Positions 1 to 7,784 of a stretch of 42,194 bases of DNA are shown here, one piece after another. The position numbers and the translations under genes are program-made. The number at the start of each line of letters is the position of its first letter. Position 1 is the first letter of the stretch. The notes beneath the pieces are model-generated. The model was not told the DNA's origin, made no database searches, and saw only the letters and a list, made by a program, of their open reading frames with translations. The stretch lies in assembly GCA_947491025.1 (NCBI GenBank), contig CANLIC010000035.1, forward strand, positions 1-42,194. The letters are read 5' to 3'. The stretch is from Myxococcales bacterium (GTDB lineage: Bacteria > Myxococcota_A > UBA9042).

Positions 1-105
1 AAGGCCGCCGCCGACAAGGCCGCCGCCGACAAGGCCGCCGCCGACAAGGCCGCCGCCGACAAGGCCGCCGCCGACAAGGCCGCTGCCGACAAGGCCGCTG
101 GGCGA
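1..105 (+). repeat. 15-bp in-frame tandem repeat (KAAAD)
   Basis: The 15-base unit aaggccgccgccgac occurs five times perfectly from base 1, then once with a single change (gct for gcc), then decays. It encodes Lys-Ala-Ala-Ala-Asp. The array may continue left of the window, so its copy number is unknown. Confidence 0.9.
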
Positions 106-1497
106 GGCGGAGCGGCAGCGGCAGCGGCAGTCGCCGCCGGCAAGCGCGGCGCGACCAAGGTGTCGCTGCCGGGGCAGGCCTCTGGCGCTACGGGCCAGGC
201 TGAAGCGCATGCGACTCGCATTGACACGGTGCCGACTGCAGCCGCAGCCGATGCTCGCCCCGGTGCCGCAGCCGCGGGCGCGGCCGTCGCTGGGACGGCG
301 GCGGTGGCCGGCAAGCCGGCCGCTGCAGGTCGCGCGGCTGGGACCGCCGCGACGGCGGCCGGCGGCGCTGCTGCCGCCGCTCGTCCAGGCGCCGCGGCGC
401 GACCAGCGGCAAAGAATAAAGGCGGAATCGGCATCGGCGTGTGGTTGGGCGTCGCAGCGGTTGCCCTGGCAATCGGCGGCGGCATCTGGTTCATGAAGAA
501 GGGCCAGAAAGAGAAGGCCGAGCGTGAAGCGGCTGCCGCAGAGGTCGCACGTGTCGAGTCCGAAGCTTCTGCCGCAGCGCAGGTCGCGGCGCAGCAAGCA
601 GAGGCGGCGCGGGTCGCGGCGCAGCGCGCTGAAGAGGAGCGAGTCGCCGCCCAGAAGGCGGAGGAGGCTCGCAAGGCCGAGGAGGCGCGCGTCGCGGCGG
701 AGCAGGCCGCCCAGGCCGCCGATGGCGGCAGCGCCGCAGCCGGCGAGCACGCGCACGGAGGCAGGGCCGAGGGTGGACGCGACCACGACCACAGCAAAAA
801 CGACTCTGCCCGCCAGGCGGCGGCAGCGACCGCATCGCCGCAGGCCGTGAAGGCTGAGGGGACCAAGTCTGCGGGCGGACGTGATCCGGTCGACGCGATC
901 TTCGAGCAGCAGGAGCGCCGGAAGGCCGAGGCCGCAAAGGAAGCCGCCGCCAAGGAGGCCGCCGCCAAGGAGGCCGCCGCGAAGGAAGCCGCCGCCAAGG
1001 ATGCCGCCGCGAAAGAGGCTGCCGCCAAAGCCGCAGCGGCCAAAGCTGCCGCCACCAAGGCGTCCGAGCCGGCGGTCGACCCGAAGGCCGCCAAGGGCGG
1101 CGAGCCCGATGACATCGACCTGCTGCTGCGCAGGAAGAAGGCCCAAGAGGCGACCAAGGCGCCGGTTGCGCCAACCCCGCCCCCGACGACCGAGAACCCG
1201 GCGACGGGCGGCGGTGCCAAGCTCAGCCAGGCCGACGTCGACAAGGTCGCGATCAGCGCTCGCAGCGATGTCTTGCGCTGCTACATGACCCACGCGGATA
1301 TCGATGGCGGGCAAGAGACCATCAAGGTCGAGCTCTTCGTCGGCGCTAGCGGCGGCGTCTCGAACGCCAAGATCAAGGGCAAGCATGGCGCGGGCGAGCT
1401 CGGTGCCTGCATCATCGGCGTCGTCAAGCGCTTGAATTTCCCGCAGGGTTCGGGCGCGACGCAGAAGTACACCGTCCGCTACGCCGTCGGCGGTTGA
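1..1497 (+). CDS. TolA/TonB-like protein, AgmX/PglI C-terminal domain (5' partial)
   Basis: The frame is open from base 1, so the N terminus lies outside the window. A GTG at 160 is only an internal candidate start. In order the protein has KAAAD pentapeptide repeats (bases 1-105), an Ala/Gly-rich stretch, one membrane span (about 427-490, VWLGVAAVALAIGGGIWF, followed by MKKGQKEK), a long Ala/Glu/Arg helix of TolA domain II type, a His-rich patch (GEHAHGG, then RDHDH), eight KEAAA-type repeats (937-1056), and a C-terminal domain (about 1216-1494) with LRCYMTH, a G-rich beta hairpin, CIIGVVKRLNFP and YTVRYAV. The C-terminal pattern fits the AgmX/PglI (TonB-C-like) domain common in myxobacteria, where such proteins link gliding, secretion or kinase modules to the envelope. 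Inference: it spans the periplasm like TolA. What lies upstream (kinase, FHA or nothing) cannot be seen. It is followed after 6 nt by the next gene. Confidence 0.8.
   Translation, partial: KAAADKAAADKAAADKAAADKAAADKAAADKAAGRGGAAAAAAVAAGKRGATKVSLPGQASGATGQAEAHATRIDTVPTAAAADARPGAAAAGAAVAGTAAVAGKPAAAGRAAGTAATAAGGAAAAARPGAAARPAAKNKGGIGIGVWLGVAAVALAIGGGIWFMKKGQKEKAEREAAAAEVARVESEASAAAQVAAQQAEAARVAAQRAEEERVAAQKAEEARKAEEARVAAEQAAQAADGGSAAAGEHAHGGRAEGGRDHDHSKNDSARQAAAATASPQAVKAEGTKSAGGRDPVDAIFEQQERRKAEAAKEAAAKEAAAKEAAAKEAAAKDAAAKEAAAKAAAAKAAATKASEPAVDPKAAKGGEPDDIDLLLRRKKAQEATKAPVAPTPPPTTENPATGGGAKLSQADVDKVAISARSDVLRCYMTHADIDGGQETIKVELFVGASGGVSNAKIKGKHGAGELGACIIGVVKRLNFPQGSGATQKYTVRYAVGG
937..1056 (+). 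repeat. 15-bp in-frame repeat encoding KEAAA units
   Basis: Eight 15-base units encode KEAAA x4, KDAAA, KEAAA, KAAAA and KAAAT. The unit is a permutation of EAAAK, known from protein design as a rigid alpha-helical spacer. Synonymous codons differ between units, so the array is not a fresh slippage product. It lies between the His-rich patch and the C-terminal domain. Confidence 0.85.
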
Positions 1498-1503
1498 GCG
1501 ACC

Positions 1504-2061
1504 GTGGCTGCGCAGCCCAGCGCGCCCCTGCTCTCCGCGCCCCTCACCCTCACGTTGTGGCTGCGCGTCGGCGCTGACCTCCAGCCAGAGCCGTGGTCGC
1601 CAGCGCAGCTGCAGAAAGTGCGCGCGGCGCTGGCTGCTGGCGCTGGGCTCGATGGCGCGATCGAAGGTCGCATCGGCGCTGAGGCTTGGTCTCGCCTCGA
1701 CTACTGGGATCGCCTCGACGGCCTGCTGGTCGCCCTGCGCGACGCGGTGGAGCGGCTTCTGGCCGGCGGGAGCGCGTCAGAGTTCAGCTTTCCGGACACC
1801 GGCATCGAGGCGCGGCTTTGGCGCTGCGAGGTCGAGGGCACAGCCGCCGTCGCGATCACGTACGAAGACATCGACACGGTGGTGCCGCTCGGAGCGCTCG
1901 GCGCCGCCCTTGACGCAGCCGGCGTGCGCCTGGTCGAGGCCTGTGGCACGCTCTCGCCAGCGCTTCGCCGGTTGGCGATCCGCGGCGGCCAGGCCTCGGA
2001 CGCCTTGGACCCCAAAGCGTCTGACAGTACGGCGATTGCTTCCGGTGGAGCGGCAGGATGA
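1504..2061 (+). CDS. hypothetical protein upstream of dNK
   Basis: A 185-residue protein read from GTG at 1504, six bases after the preceding stop. Its own stop overlaps the next ATG as ATGA (2058-2061), so it should be translated together with the deoxynucleoside kinase. No family is recognised. There is no signal peptide or membrane span. It is an acidic alpha/beta-looking protein with a Trp/Arg-rich middle (LDYWDRLDGLLVALRDAVERL) and a segment EVEGTAAVAITYEDIDTVVPL that looks like paired beta strands. The C-terminal 25 residues are Ala/Ser/Asp-rich and probably disordered. Operon position suggests, but does not prove, a link to the membrane-anchored protein before it or the kinase after it. 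Confidence 0.6.
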   Translation: MAAQPSAPLLSAPLTLTLWLRVGADLQPEPWSPAQLQKVRAALAAGAGLDGAIEGRIGAEAWSRLDYWDRLDGLLVALRDAVERLLAGGSASEFSFPDTGIEARLWRCEVEGTAAVAITYEDIDTVVPLGALGAALDAAGVRLVEACGTLSPALRRLAIRGGQASDALDPKASDSTAIASGGAAG

Positions 2062-2714
2062 CGGAGCGACTCGACAACCTCTTCATCGGCGTCGCCGGGA
2101 TGATCGGCGCTGGCAAGACGACGCTGGCGACCGCCCTCGGCCGCCACATGGGCCTCGAGGTCTACTACGAGCCCGTCGCCGACAACGAGTATCTCTCGGA
2201 CTTCTATCGTGATACGGCGCGCTACAGCTTCGCGACGCAGATCTACCTCCTGAATCGGCGCTTCCAGCAGCACCAGGAGATCATCTGGCGCGGCGTACCC
2301 GCGATCCAAGACCGCACCATCTACGAGGACGCGATCTTCGCCAAGATGCTGAGCGAGACCGGACTGATGGAGCCGCGAGACTACCGCACGTACGTCGGCC
2401 TCTTCCGCCACATGTCCAACTTCATGTGTCGGCCATCGGCGATCATCTACCTCGACGTCTCGCCGGAGCGTTCGCAAGAGCGCATGCGCGAGCGTAGCCG
2501 CGACGTGGAGTCTGGGGTGTCGCTCGACTATCTGGCGGCGCTGCACCGCGAGTACCAGGTCTTCGTCGCCGACATCAGCAAGCGCATCCCCACCATCCGC
2601 GTGAGTTGGGAAGAGTACCGCGATGTCGAAGAGATGGCCGAGATGATCCGCAGCGAGTACATGAACGCCAACTTCTTGCGCGAGGTCACGCGTTGGGAGC
2701 GGCGAATCGGCTGA
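2058..2714 (+). CDS. deoxynucleoside kinase (dGK/dAK family)
   Basis: A 218-residue protein, the normal size for bacterial deoxynucleoside kinases, which phosphorylate deoxyadenosine/deoxyguanosine (or related nucleosides) to 5'-monophosphates in cytoplasmic salvage. Visible motifs are the P-loop GMIGAGKTT (residues 14-22), the YYEPVADN segment near the substrate site, the family signature DRTIYEDAIF, the IIYLDVSPE strand preceding the lid, and an Arg-rich lid (ERMRERSRDVE) followed by LDYLAALHREY. All expected catalytic features are present. Its start overlaps the previous stop (ATGA). The next gene, 55 bp on, is an adenosine-deaminase-fold protein, so the pair looks like a purine-deoxynucleoside module. 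Exact base preference cannot be read from sequence. Confidence 0.9.
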   Translation: MTERLDNLFIGVAGMIGAGKTTLATALGRHMGLEVYYEPVADNEYLSDFYRDTARYSFATQIYLLNRRFQQHQEIIWRGVPAIQDRTIYEDAIFAKMLSETGLMEPRDYRTYVGLFRHMSNFMCRPSAIIYLDVSPERSQERMRERSRDVESGVSLDYLAALHREYQVFVADISKRIPTIRVSWEEYRDVEEMAEMIRSEYMNANFLREVTRWERRIG

Positions 2715-2769
2715 TGGCGTTGACGGCGTCCGGCCACGGCGCGCTGGCGGTCACCGACTGGGGGAAGCG

Positions 2770-3819
2770 ATGTCGAGCGTGATTCACACCTTGCCCAAGG
2801 TCGACCTCTGCTGCTCGCTGCTGGGCGCGCTCGACGCCGAGACGCTGGCGACCGTATCCGGCGACACCGCCGACGGCGTGGCGGCCGAGATCGCCGCGGT
2901 TCACGCCAAAATGGGCCGCAACGCCGAGGGCGGCGGCGACGTCGGGAGCTGGCTGGCGGGCCTCGACGCGCTGGCTTCGCGCTTCACGCGGGCGGCACAA
3001 CTCGAGGCCGTCGCCTACGTCCTGGGCCAGCGCCTCATCCGCGACTCGGTGGTCCACGTCGAATTGGGCATCGATCCGCTGCGCCCCGCCATCGACGCCG
3101 GCGAGGTGGCCGCAGCGCTGGAGCGCGGTTTTGAGCGCGCCTGCGAGGACTCCGACGACGCCCTGCTCTCCTGGCGCCTCAGCGCCGAGGCGCGGCGCGG
3201 CGATGACGCCGAGGCTTGGGGCGCGGCCTTCGCTTCGATGAGGGAGGCTGTTGGCGAGCGCATCTGCTCGGTGGCCATCGTGGGCGACGAGCGGGTCCCG
3301 GCCGACGCCCTGATCGCGGCCGTGCAGCGCGTCCGTGGCGAGCTGCCCTTGCTGGTGACGGCGGGGTTCGGTGGTGCCAAGCGGGAGCTGCAAGCGGCGT
3401 TGGCCCTTCAGCCCAAGCGGGTGCTCTACGGCGTCTCCTTGCTGCGGGATGAAGCCGCCTGCGCCGATCTGCGCGCGCGCCGCGTACCGGTGGTCGCGCT
3501 GCCGAGCGTGGAGCTGCGCTGCGTCCTCGGGCGCCCAGGCGCCCCGCCGGTCCTCGGCAAGCTGGTCGATGCCGGGCTCTTTGCGATGCTGGCCAGCGGC
3601 GCACCGGGCGTCTTCGGCAGCAACCTGAGCGGCGAGTTCGAGCGCACCTCGAACGCCCTGACCTGGCGCCTCGACCAGCTGCGGACGCTGACGGCCCGTG
3701 CGGTCGAGGTGGCCTTCATCGACCCCAGGTTGCGCTTCGTCGTCGCCCGCGCGGTGGAGAACTGGCGCCACCGGCCGCGCCTGACCGCAGGCCCGACCGA
3801 CGACGGCTACGGAATGTAG
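2770..3819 (+). CDS. adenosine deaminase-family pseudoenzyme
   Basis: A 349-residue protein (family about 330-350) with the landmarks of adenosine deaminase in the right order: LPKVDLCCSLLGAL at the N terminus, a VHVELGIDPLRP segment, LLVTAGFGG, RVLYGVSLL, and GAPGVFGSNLSGEF near the C terminus. Active deaminases carry HxH in LPKVELHxHLDGAL, H and E in HAGE, H in RIGHG, and DD in SDDP. Here these are C14/S16, T197/F200, Y220 and G277/A278. All zinc ligands and catalytic acid/base residues that I can align are therefore replaced. The reading frame is intact and codon use matches its neighbours, so it is a conserved non-enzyme rather than decay. A GGGGAAGC ribosome site precedes the ATG. Possible roles are nucleoside sensing, or regulating the adjacent kinase. 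The fold call rests on motif spacing. Confidence 0.75.
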   Translation: MSSVIHTLPKVDLCCSLLGALDAETLATVSGDTADGVAAEIAAVHAKMGRNAEGGGDVGSWLAGLDALASRFTRAAQLEAVAYVLGQRLIRDSVVHVELGIDPLRPAIDAGEVAAALERGFERACEDSDDALLSWRLSAEARRGDDAEAWGAAFASMREAVGERICSVAIVGDERVPADALIAAVQRVRGELPLLVTAGFGGAKRELQAALALQPKRVLYGVSLLRDEAACADLRARRVPVVALPSVELRCVLGRPGAPPVLGKLVDAGLFAMLASGAPGVFGSNLSGEFERTSNALTWRLDQLRTLTARAVEVAFIDPRLRFVVARAVENWRHRPRLTAGPTDDGYGM

Positions 3820-3877
3820 TGCCGCCGGGCTGCTTCCGGGTCCCGACGCCATCCCGCACGGCACGATCCCGTCGCCT

Positions 3878-3905
3878 TGCACCGGTGCATGGCAAGTTCC
3901 TTGCC
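3878..3905 (+). promoter_or_regulatory. palindrome and adjoining hairpin upstream of promoter
   Basis: A perfect 12-base palindrome TGCACCGGTGCA (3878-3889) is followed directly by the inverted repeat GGCAAG-ttc-CTTGCC (3891-3905). The second arm overlaps the proposed -35 box. The arrangement is typical of an operator, but no regulator is identified. Confidence 0.35.
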
Positions 3906-3928
3906 CGACGCGGCTTGGCCACTATGCT
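3901..3928 (+). promoter_or_regulatory. sigma70-like promoter for the Lon-domain gene
   Basis: TTGCCC (3901-3906), a 16-base spacer, then TATGCT (3923-3928). Transcription would begin near 3935, about 32 bases before the ATG at 3967. It lies in the only sizeable gap (147 bp) of the left plus-strand block. Confidence 0.4.
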
Positions 3929-3966
3929 GTCCTCTGGCCGCAGCGCTCTGCGGCGTGAGGAAAGGG

Positions 3967-4650
3967 ATGCAGACCATACCCATCGTCGAGCCCCGCTACG
4001 AGTCGGTGCCCGTCCTGCCGCTGCCCAACTTCGTCCTGTTTCCGCAGACGACGACGCGCTTGCACATCTTCGAGGAGCGGTACCGGATGCTGGTCGCCGA
4101 GGCGCTTGCCGGCAGCCGGCTGCTGGTGCTGGTCGGCCTCAAGCCGGGCTGGCAGCAGGACTACCACGGCACGCCGCCGAGCTATGAAGTGGGCTCGCTG
4201 TGCCGCATCGTCAACGAGGAGCGGCTCGGCGACGGCCGCTTCAACCTCTTCGTCCATGCTCTGGCGCGTGCCCGCCTGCGGACCATCCACAGCTTTACGC
4301 CCTACCGCACCGCCGAGATCGAGGTGCAGAACGACGACGCCGGCGATCCCCTCGCGGTGCAGGAGGCGATGGCGCGCCTCGTCGCGACGGTGCGCGGCCT
4401 GATGGTCCAGCGCGGCGAGCACGCGGCCTCGCTGGCGGCGGCGCTGTCGAGCACGGCCAAGCCCGCGATTCTGACCCACCGCCTGGCCTCCGTGCTCGCC
4501 TTTGAGCCCGAGACCAGGCAGCGCCTGCTAGAGGTCGCCAACGTGCCCGAGCGGGCCGAGCGTCTGGTCGAGCTGGCCGGCGAGCTCTTGCTGCGCTCAA
4601 CGGAGCTGGAGCTGGCGGGCCACGACGATCCGAAGGCGTGGCTGAACTGA
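3967..4650 (+). CDS. stand-alone Lon substrate-binding (LON/PUA-like) domain protein
   Basis: A 227-residue protein matching the N-terminal domain of Lon protease without AAA+ or protease parts. Visible are VLPLPNFVLFPQTTTRLHIFEERYR (family pattern LPLxxxVLFPxxxxPLxIFExRYR), the SRLLVLVGLKPG strand, GSLCRIVNEERLGDGRFNLFVHALARARL (pattern GTxAxIxxxxxxxDGRxxLxxxGxxRF), and the helical subdomain ending LLRSTELEL. I chose ATG 3967 because GAGGAAAGGG lies just before it. A reading from 3877 would add 30 poorly coding residues over the promoter. The role in bacteria is unsettled, probably peptide or protein binding. The gene overlaps the next by 13 bases. Confidence 0.85.
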   Translation: MQTIPIVEPRYESVPVLPLPNFVLFPQTTTRLHIFEERYRMLVAEALAGSRLLVLVGLKPGWQQDYHGTPPSYEVGSLCRIVNEERLGDGRFNLFVHALARARLRTIHSFTPYRTAEIEVQNDDAGDPLAVQEAMARLVATVRGLMVQRGEHAASLAAALSSTAKPAILTHRLASVLAFEPETRQRLLEVANVPERAERLVELAGELLLRSTELELAGHDDPKAWLN

Positions 4651-6302
4651 CGAGCCACCACGGCGCAGGGCCCGGGGGCGCCTCGTCCGACGGCGCGTCA
4701 CCTGACATCTCCTCCGTTGCCGCCGCCTCCCCCGTCGTCGCCTTGCGGGACGGGGCCCTGCGCGCCTCCGCGGCAGAGTTGGCGCTTGAGATCGCAGCGC
4801 TCCATGTCGACATCGCCGGCCGTGCTGTGCTGCGCGGCCTCGATCTGCGGCTGGAGTCCTCCGCCATTGCGACCCTGGAGGGGCCGAGCGGCGTAGGCAA
4901 GTCGACCCTGCTCCAAGCCCTGCTGGGCCTGCTGCCTTCGACGGCGCGGGCGTCAGCGGGTCGATTGCGGGTGCTCGGCCGCGACCTCGACCTTGCCAAG
5001 GCGCCGCGCGGCGATGCCTTCCACGTCGCACGGTGGCTGCGCAGTGCTGGACTTCTCGGCCGTGTGGCACTGCTCGAGCAAGACGCGCTCGCCTCGCTGG
5101 ATCCCCTGTGGCGGGCCGGTGCCGCCTTGCGCGAGGTGCTGCGCCTGCATGCGCCGGAGCGCGCCGCCGCGGCCCTGCGCGAGGCCGAGCTTGCGGCGCT
5201 GGCCCAGGTCGGCTTATCGGCCGCGGAGTCCGCGCGGCACCCGCACGAGCTGTCCGGAGGGCAGCGGCAGCGGCTGGCGTTGGCGCTGGCGTTGGCGTCG
5301 CGACCAGGCCTTCTGCTGCTGGACGAGCCGACCAGCGCGCTCGACGCCGCGACCGCCGGGTCCCTCGCCGCGACATTGCGGCAGGTCGCCGCCAACGGGC
5401 CCGCGATGTTGGTGGTCAGCCACGACGACGCCTTCGCTGCTGCGCTTGGCGGCGCGCGACATCGGCTCTCGGACGGCCGCTTGATCGCACATGCGCTGTC
5501 GACCGCACCCGGTGCCCCTCCGCCGCCGGTGGCCGCACGGAGGGCAACGACGGCTGGGGCTGCTGGCGCCACGCCACGCGCTCTGCCCCGGCTGCAGCTC
5601 CGCGGCCTCGAGCTTGCGACCCCCGATGGACGGCACACGCTGCTGAGGGGCGCCGACCTGGCGCTGGCCGCGGGTGAGGTGCGCGTCCTCGTCGGGCCCT
5701 CGGGCAGCGGCAAGTCGAGCCTCCTCGCAGCATGCGCCGGGCTGCGGCGACCGACGGCCGGCGCGATCTTCCGGGACGGGGTGGCGATCGACGTCGACGA
5801 CGCGGCGGCGCTGCGCCGGCACTGGCGAAAGCTGGCCTGGGTGCTGCAGCGGCCGGGTGCGAGCCTGCCGCCGCGCTGGCCGATCGCACGATCGGTGGCC
5901 GATCCGCTACGCATCGCCGGGGTCGAGTCTGCCGAAGCGGATCGCCGCGCTTCATCGGCGCTGGAGGCGGTGGGCCTGCAGGGTCTTGGCGGGCGGCTGC
6001 CGCACCAACTCAGCGGCGGTCAGCAGCAGCGGGCGGCGTTGGCGCGGGCGCTGGCGCAGGCGGCGGACCTGCTCCTCTGCGACGAGCCCAGCAGCGCCCT
6101 GGATCCGGCGACCGGCGAGGAGCTGGCTCGGTTGTTGCGCACCATCGCCGCCGACCACGGTGTGAGCGTCCTCTGCGCCAGCCACGATGCCGGCTTTATC
6201 GCCGCGCTGGGCTGCGAGGCCCACCGCATCGTCGACGCGAGGCTGGTTCCGGAGACCGCGGCCATGGCCGATGCTCGGGCATTCACGCCCCTCGTCGGGT
6301 GA
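4638..6302 (+). CDS. fused double ABC transporter ATPase (Dpp/Opp/nickel-type)
   Basis: A 554-residue protein with two complete ABC ATPase cassettes. The first has Walker A GPSGVGKST, signature LSGGQRQRLALALAL, Walker B LLLLDEPTSALD and switch His in VVSHDD. The second has GPSGSGKSS, LSGGQQQRAALARAL, LLLCDEPSSALDP and CASHD. This resembles a fusion of the D and F subunits of peptide/nickel importers (DppD-DppF, YejF). Both sites look competent for ATP hydrolysis. No permease or binding protein is encoded nearby, so the membrane partner must be elsewhere, or the protein acts without one. The start is GTG 4638, inside the preceding gene. The first 50 residues are Ala/Ser-rich without fold, so a downstream start near residue 45 is possible. 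Confidence 0.85.
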   Translation: MAELTSHHGAGPGGASSDGASPDISSVAAASPVVALRDGALRASAAELALEIAALHVDIAGRAVLRGLDLRLESSAIATLEGPSGVGKSTLLQALLGLLPSTARASAGRLRVLGRDLDLAKAPRGDAFHVARWLRSAGLLGRVALLEQDALASLDPLWRAGAALREVLRLHAPERAAAALREAELAALAQVGLSAAESARHPHELSGGQRQRLALALALASRPGLLLLDEPTSALDAATAGSLAATLRQVAANGPAMLVVSHDDAFAAALGGARHRLSDGRLIAHALSTAPGAPPPPVAARRATTAGAAGATPRALPRLQLRGLELATPDGRHTLLRGADLALAAGEVRVLVGPSGSGKSSLLAACAGLRRPTAGAIFRDGVAIDVDDAAALRRHWRKLAWVLQRPGASLPPRWPIARSVADPLRIAGVESAEADRRASSALEAVGLQGLGGRLPHQLSGGQQQRAALARALAQAADLLLCDEPSSALDPATGEELARLLRTIAADHGVSVLCASHDAGFIAALGCEAHRIVDARLVPETAAMADARAFTPLVG

Positions 6303-6439
6303 GCCCGGGCCGGGGGGCACGGCGGCACCCGGCGAGCTCGCGTTGCGCGAGGCCCGGCGTCGCTCCGTGCGGGCCTTGCCAACCTGGGGCGGCTGCCAGA
6401 TCGTCGGGGCCGCGCCGACGCTGGCGCCAAGGAGCCGCC

Positions 6440-7627
6440 ATGTCGACCCGAGTTGAAGCCCACGCCCGGATGGCGGCGGCGGAGGGGGCGCGCGAGCGGA
6501 TGGCGATGCACGTGCGTCGGGCTTGCACCGGCGCTTGGGCTGCGTCCGTGGCCTCGATGGGGCAAGCGGCGGGTTGGGTCGGGCGAGGCGGGGCGTCCAA
6601 TGCTGCGTGCCGGCCGGAGCTGTCCTTGTCGCCGTGGGTCTGCCGGCCGGCTCCCAGGCGCCAGGACTCCGTCCGATGGCTCCGCCTGGCTTTGGCGCGG
6701 CCGACGACGGTCGTCGCGGCGTGGCTCGTCGCAACATCCTCCATGACGGCATGCGCGACGTCGTCGACGCGCCCAGCGCCGTCTGGGCGGCCGGCGCCTT
6801 CGAGCGCGGAGGTCCTGGCGGCCAGCGCGCCGACCGACTGGCGGCCCCTCGATCTCGGACGCGCGATCGTGCTGCAGCTCGAGGCCGGCGCCGTCGTCAT
6901 CGAGCTGGCCCCAGCGTTCGCGCCGCGTCACGTCGCCAACATCCTGACCCTGGTGCGCAGCGGCTATTTCGACGGTCTCGCCGTGGTGCGCGTGCAAGAC
7001 AACTACGTCGTGCAGTGGGGCGACGCCGATGGCAAGCGCGACGTCGGCGCCATCGACCGCAAGCTCCCCGACGAATACAGCGTGGCGACCGGATCGCTGA
7101 CGCAGGCCGGGCTGCGCTTTGTGCCCCTGCCGGACGGCGACGTGTACGCCCCGGAGGTCGGATTCGTCGACAGCCTGCCGGTCGGGCGCAACGCCGGTGG
7201 CAGCGAAGCGTGGATCGCGCATTGCTACGGCAGTGTTGGGGTCGGTCGCGACATGCCGCCGGACAACGGCCTCGGCAACGAGCTGTATGTCGTGTCGGGC
7301 CACGCGCCCCGCCATCTTGACCGAAACCTGGCCGTCGTCGGCCGCGTCGTCCAGGGCATGGACCTGCTGACGTCGCTGCCGCGCGGCAAGGGGCCTCTCG
7401 GCTTCTACGAGCGGCCCGAGCAGCGCGTGCCGATCCGCACCGTGCGCGTCGCCGCAGACCTGCCGCCCGCGGAGCAGCCCCGCTTGGAGCTGTTGCGCAC
7501 CGACACCGCCACCTTCTCTGCGTTCGTCGCAGCCCGCCGCAGCCGTCGCGAGGCGTTCTTTGTGGTGCCGACCGACCGCGTCGAGCTGTGCAACATCGGG
7601 CTGGCGGTGCGGCCGCGGGCACCCTGA
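6440..7627 (+). CDS. cyclophilin-type peptidylprolyl isomerase, probable lipoprotein
   Basis: The C-terminal 270 residues are a cyclophilin-like domain: VVIELAPAFAPRHVANILTL, SGYFDGLAVVRVQDNYVVQWGD (pattern YDGxxFHRVxxxFxxQGGD), a GNELYVVSG core strand, LDRNLAVVGRVVQGMDLL and a beta-rich end. The catalytic Arg of the FHRV motif is kept while its His is Val, so activity is plausible. It would speed cis-trans proline isomerisation in the periplasm. Upstream in the same frame is LALARPTTVVAAWLVATSS followed by MTAC, a signal peptide with lipobox. The ATG at 6440 follows AAGGAG by five bases but leaves about 75 unstructured residues before the signal. A later non-ATG start near 6690 would give a normal lipoprotein, so the start is uncertain. 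Confidence 0.75.
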   Translation: MSTRVEAHARMAAAEGARERMAMHVRRACTGAWAASVASMGQAAGWVGRGGASNAACRPELSLSPWVCRPAPRRQDSVRWLRLALARPTTVVAAWLVATSSMTACATSSTRPAPSGRPAPSSAEVLAASAPTDWRPLDLGRAIVLQLEAGAVVIELAPAFAPRHVANILTLVRSGYFDGLAVVRVQDNYVVQWGDADGKRDVGAIDRKLPDEYSVATGSLTQAGLRFVPLPDGDVYAPEVGFVDSLPVGRNAGGSEAWIAHCYGSVGVGRDMPPDNGLGNELYVVSGHAPRHLDRNLAVVGRVVQGMDLLTSLPRGKGPLGFYERPEQRVPIRTVRVAADLPPAEQPRLELLRTDTATFSAFVAARRSRREAFFVVPTDRVELCNIGLAVRPRAP

Positions 7628-7784
7628 GAGGCGGCCTCTCCACCGACGTCGCGGTCGCTATCTGGCGATGGGCCCCGGCGTGGTCGCGGCAGGGGCGTTG
7701 CCCTCGAGGGCGGCTGGCGCGGCAGGCCTTGCCGTGGCAGGTTGGCGCCCGGCGCCAGAGGCGGCGCCTGGGCGAGGCTTGTCG

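Noticed and set aside
1..105. 15-bp repeats as a CRISPR or origin iteron array
   Set aside because: The repeats are contiguous, without spacers, and keep a long coding frame that continues through the gene.
2770..3819. Annotating this gene as adenosine deaminase
   Set aside because: No zinc ligand or catalytic residue of the family is kept, so an active enzyme by the known mechanism is not credible.
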